Position numbers and translations under genes: made by a program. Below, piece by piece: positions 14,301-16,014 of a DNA stretch of 16,014 nucleotides (positions are counted from its first letter, which is position 1; each line of letters starts with the position of its first letter). The DNA is from CAYVMD01 sp964452465 (GTDB lineage Bacteria > Armatimonadota > JACIXR01): positions 1-16,014 of the forward strand of contig CAYVMD010000047.1 in NCBI GenBank assembly GCA_964452465.1, read 5' to 3'. The notes under the pieces are model-generated. The model was not told the DNA's origin, did not search any database, and saw only the letters and a program-made list of their open reading frames with translations.

Positions 14301-14551
14301 ACCCTAACACCGACTTTCTCTAATTCTTCGTAAAGTTTTCTCCCTTCTAAGATTGTGGGGGTTATGATGATACACCTATCCACTGTTTGGAGCAGGGTCC
14401 CCACCAAGAGGGTATAGAAAGCCCCTACCCTCTCTGCTCCCAGCCAGAGTTTCCCTTCTTCCTTGAAGCTATTAAGGGCTTTTCGCAGAGAAGGGGAAGC
14501 GAGAAGGATTTCCCCCAATTTGTGGATTTGGTAGGTTGTTAATGCCTGCAT
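11360..14551 (-). CDS. mfd: Transcription-repair coupling factor Mfd
   Basis: A 1063-residue ATP-dependent translocase that releases RNA polymerase stalled at DNA damage and recruits UvrA. N-terminal UvrB-like region: VRGGIIDIFPPHLSQPIRLVFF. The polymerase-interacting (CarD-like) domain begins GDLVVHPRHGIGSFQG. The RecG-like motor shows Walker A GDAGFGKTEVA (Lys539), the DEEQ box in VIIDEEQRFGVMQK, TATPIPRTLNMAL, and QLRGRVGRSYRQAFAYLLY. The C-terminal TRCF domain is VPVSAYIPEDYI onward. Length is slightly below the usual about 1150. Residues 900-917 (ARPSSGQPPHLSLANERE) match the thiD/sfsA repeat and lie in the variable linker between motor and C-terminal domain. The ATG at 14551 has only AAGGG directly beside it, so start strength looks low. 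It follows the division-protein gene by 14 bases, in one operon with pyk. Confidence 0.97.
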   Translation of the reverse strand: MQALTTYQIHKLGEILLASPSLRKALNSFKEEGKLWLGAERVGAFYTLLVGTLLQTVDRCIIITPTILEGRKLYEELEKVGVRVHFLPPKDEELLEEEVLHWRINALEELKEGRGKIIVPLPTLWDRIEKRERIELREKMELPFEDLISTLVDFGYERVEMVEAPGEFAVRGGIIDIFPPHLSQPIRLVFFGDLIEEIKQFDSLTQRSFKRIETQFLFSLVSQDGGESLKDKIAGFPKIAWGLTPQDLELEGKRIFLSPRSPSINIEVMPPPSFKGQLSLLVEDLKAREAVGWTIVICAEKGYRVGDYLRQEGVNVWEFREHGEIFPKGGVNLLFLGLGGGFLLPETKFCLLTDEEILGIRKAWRPKRIFPARETAPISSITDMRIGDLVVHPRHGIGSFQGVMPLKVEGVVKDYISLEYAGGTKLYIPVEEVRLLHRYIGEESPQLSRLGTGEWERIRRKAKESALKLAKELITLYAKREIEGGVRFSPDTPWQMELEASFPYEETEDQRRAIEEVKRDMESPRPMDRLICGDAGFGKTEVAIRAAFKAVMDGYQVAVLVPTTVLAQQHYYVFKERLAPFPIRVEMLSRFTERSLQRRIIEDLAKGTIDIVIGTHRLLSKDVKFRRPGLVIIDEEQRFGVMQKEALKKIRANVDILTLTATPIPRTLNMALSHLKDISVINDPPEGRLPIKTIVVKKSDEIIKTVLERELGRGGQAFFVHNRIEDIYEVAQRLKGLVPQARIGVVHGELPERELERRMLDFYEGKIDILVATTIIENGLDVPNANTIIIDDAPSFGLGQLYQLRGRVGRSYRQAFAYLLYEPHKLTTKEAKERLQAIEEFSHLGSGLRLALRDLEIRGAGNLLGPQQHGHIKAVGFDLYLSLLDEAIRELRGEKKEAVARPSSGQPPHLSLANEREEELPLPTVDVPVSAYIPEDYIKSPAMRLDFYRRIADCKSREELAELREEMEDRFGKIPRETMNIFQVMNLRLLAREARLYSVQYRRGKVYIRSYKEISKELARRIGGGRWASGRLIVEANVWREEDILRYLERLLQKLKDSQGKSV
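11801..11857 (-). repeat. Double-hairpin element inserted in frame in mfd
   Basis: On the coding strand, hairpin A (11857-11833) is the best preserved: GTTGCCCGC pairs perfectly with GCGGGCAAC across a seven-base loop containing CTTCG. Hairpin B follows but is eroded (ATTTATC, TTT, GGCAAACGA). The encoded unit ARPSSGQPPHLSLANERE aligns without gaps to the thiD units. The gene is on the opposite genomic strand, so the element is oriented relative to the gene and not to the chromosome. Confidence 0.85.
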
Positions 14552-14565
14552 CCCTTATTTTAATT

Positions 14566-14937
14566 TTATTTATTCTCAAACCACTTAAGAATCTTCTGGA
14601 TAGTGCCCTGCTCCTCCTCCGGAGGTAGAGGTAATTTCCCTTTCAATTTTATCGGGATTTCCCCCTCTTTCACCCATCCCCTTAGCCGCAATTCCTCCTC
14701 CCAACCCTGCCCCGCCTCGAGACTTTTAACCTTCTTCTCCTCTGTGGATACTTCCTTCTCCAATGCTCGATTTTCTTTCACTAGAGTGTTTACTTCCTTC
14801 TTTACATTTAAAAAGGCTTTTACATGTTTCCCCACAGGGTATAGAATATATTTTGCACCTGCTATCCAAAGAAGTATCAAGAGGATTAGGTAAAGGGTCC
14901 TTCCTTTTGATTGTTTCCGAGGAATCCTTTTCCTCAT
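14566..14937 (-). CDS. Septum formation initiator (DivIC/FtsB-like) protein
   Basis: A 123-residue bitopic membrane protein of the DivIC/FtsB type, which bridges early and late divisome proteins and supports FtsL. A short basic N-terminus (RKRIPRKQSKGR) faces the cytoplasm. One transmembrane helix follows (about residues 14-34, LYLILLILLWIAGAKYILYP). A coiled coil comes next (about 40-75, NTLVKENRALEKEVSTEEKK), then the small C-terminal region LRLRGWVKEGEIPIKL. That region matches the family pattern of a Gly-aromatic-Val-Lys-x-Gly-Glu turn. The ATG at 14937 overlaps the pyruvate kinase stop (ATGA), so translation is coupled. The assignment rests on architecture and the C-terminal motif because the family is poorly conserved. 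Confidence 0.75.
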   Translation of the reverse strand: MRKRIPRKQSKGRTLYLILLILLWIAGAKYILYPVGKHVKAFLNVKKEVNTLVKENRALEKEVSTEEKKVKSLEAGQGWEEELRLRGWVKEGEIPIKLKGKLPLPPEEEQGTIQKILKWFENK

Positions 14938-16014
14938 ATCACTTTGGTTTCCCCCTCCAATATCAAACCCCTATCTATGTCCACGGTTACCAGCAATCCG
15001 TCCTTCAATACTTCCTTCCCTGTGCTTACCTCGGTGAGGATAGGGATATCCATGTCCGCTTTAGCAAGAAGGAGATAAGGGGCGATGCCCTGCTCCTTGG
15101 TTATTATAACCTTGGCTTCCCTCAAATAAGGAAGCACATTTTCTTCTAATTTCTCCAGGGCGACGGCACAACCTCGCACCTCCACGCCTTCCTTGAACCA
15201 TCTTAGAGGGGCAGTGATGGTACCCGTGCCAAAGCCCCTGCCGGTAGCGAGGATCCGGCTTATCATATGCACCTTTAAAAGGTTGGTCGTTCCTGAGACC
15301 TTTATCGGCACTCCCCCCGTGAGCACTACTACATCTCCCTCTTTCACGAAGCCAGCCTCTCGCGCCACCTCGATGCTTTTGGAGAGCATTTCGTCGGTGT
15401 CTTCGTAATAAGGGATAAAGAGGGGATACACACCCCATACTACAGCAAGCCTGCGAAGGGTTTTATCTTCGGGGGTGGTAGCGATGATAGGGGCATTCGG
15501 TCTATAGCGGGATATCATGCGGGCGGTATAACCCGATGAGGTTACAGTGATTATCGCCCTCGCTGAAAGGCTGGCGGCGATTTGGCAAGCGCTTATCGCT
15601 ATAGCATCGGTGACCGTTTCCACTTGCGCTCTTAATCTTTCTCCGAAGGTCTTTTGGGAATCGGCGAAGATCTCCGTCGTTCTGGCAACATGGTGCATAA
15701 CTCTCACCGCTTCCACGGGATATTTGCCCACGGTCGTTTCCTCGGAAAGCATCAACGCATCTGCCCCGTCCAATATGGCATTAGCTATATCGGCAAGCTC
15801 TGCTCTCGTGGGGCGAGGATTCTCCACCATAGATTCCAGCATCTGGGTTGCTACTATACATGGCTTTCCCAGGCGATTAGCGAGTTTTATGATCCTTTTC
15901 TGCTGGACGGGCACTTCTTCTTGAGGTATCTCCAAACCCAAATCCCCCCTCGCAACCATGATGCCATGCGCTTCCTCACATATTCTATCGAGTTTATCAA
16001 CCGCCTCTTTAGTT
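14934..16014 (-). CDS. pyk: Pyruvate kinase, C-terminal part (5' end off the right edge)
   Basis: Glycolytic enzyme that transfers phosphate from phosphoenolpyruvate to ADP. About 359 residues are visible. Seen: the end of the barrel with HGIMVARGDLGLEIP, IVATQMLESMVENPRPTRAE and ADALMLSEETTVGKYPVEAV (active-site Thr and Mg/K environment). The regulatory C-domain follows (SLSARAIITVTSSGYTARMI through VVVLTGGVPIKVSGTTNLLKV). Beyond the normal end there is an extra domain of about 110 residues, starting near GRGFGTGTITAPL and ending VDIDRGLILEGETKVI. It matches the Bacillus/Geobacillus-type PEP-utiliser-like swivel domain, but the TSHAA segment of that domain reads KEQGIAPYLLLA. The reading frame is open to base 16013; the start and the first part of the A and B domains are outside the window. 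It is followed directly by the DivIC-like gene and mfd. Confidence 0.95.
   Translation of the reverse strand, partial: TKEAVDKLDRICEEAHGIMVARGDLGLEIPQEEVPVQQKRIIKLANRLGKPCIVATQMLESMVENPRPTRAELADIANAILDGADALMLSEETTVGKYPVEAVRVMHHVARTTEIFADSQKTFGERLRAQVETVTDAIAISACQIAASLSARAIITVTSSGYTARMISRYRPNAPIIATTPEDKTLRRLAVVWGVYPLFIPYYEDTDEMLSKSIEVAREAGFVKEGDVVVLTGGVPIKVSGTTNLLKVHMISRILATGRGFGTGTITAPLRWFKEGVEVRGCAVALEKLEENVLPYLREAKVIITKEQGIAPYLLLAKADMDIPILTEVSTGKEVLKDGLLVTVDIDRGLILEGETKVI

Overview
The window looks like chromosome of a thermophilic, free-living bacterium of uncertain phylum. The evidence is tight gene packing, 1- to 19-base overlaps, heavy use of AGG/AGA/ATA codons, a short archaeal/Thermotoga-type adenosylhomocysteinase and many charged residues. 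I cannot name the organism; a deep-branching lineage such as Armatimonadota is only a guess.

Layout. Bases 1-1553 (minus) hold a soluble sensor histidine kinase (GAF, PAS, HisKA, HATPase) cut by the left edge. A divergent promoter region separates it from a plus-strand operon at 1660-5307. That operon encodes a small acidic coiled-coil protein, a DUF89 phosphatase, a HAD-IIA phosphatase, ThiD and ComF, mostly overlapping or a few bases apart. Facing it, and transcribed leftward from a strong promoter near 9498-9527, is a four-gene operon: DegT-type sugar aminotransferase, sugar-phosphate nucleotidylyltransferase, adenosylhomocysteinase and a WecG/TagA/CpsF glycosyltransferase. Three of these four fit surface-glycan synthesis. 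Divergent from it are an exported glycoside-hydrolase-like protein and an SfsA-family nuclease (9602-11304). Bases 11360-16014 (minus) carry the 3' part of pyruvate kinase, a DivIC/FtsB-like division protein and the transcription-repair coupling factor Mfd, in that transcription order.

The most unusual content is a dispersed element of about 54 bp made of two adjacent hairpins. It sits in frame inside protein-coding genes: three tandem copies in thiD, one full and one partial copy in sfsA, and one in mfd. A related single hairpin lies between sfsA and mfd. Every in-gene copy is read in the same frame and gives an 18-residue unit around the core L-P-x-A-N-E. Each is placed at a surface loop or linker, and the palindrome encodes nearly the same hexapeptide on either strand. 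This resembles the Rickettsia palindromic elements in behaviour but not, as far as I can see, in sequence. It is the best candidate here for an undescribed mobile element that shapes proteins.

No rRNA, tRNA, CRISPR array, riboswitch or transposase gene was seen. No stretch over 300 bases lacks a gene; the largest gaps are about 106 bp (1554-1659) and 111 bp (9491-9601), both holding divergent promoters.
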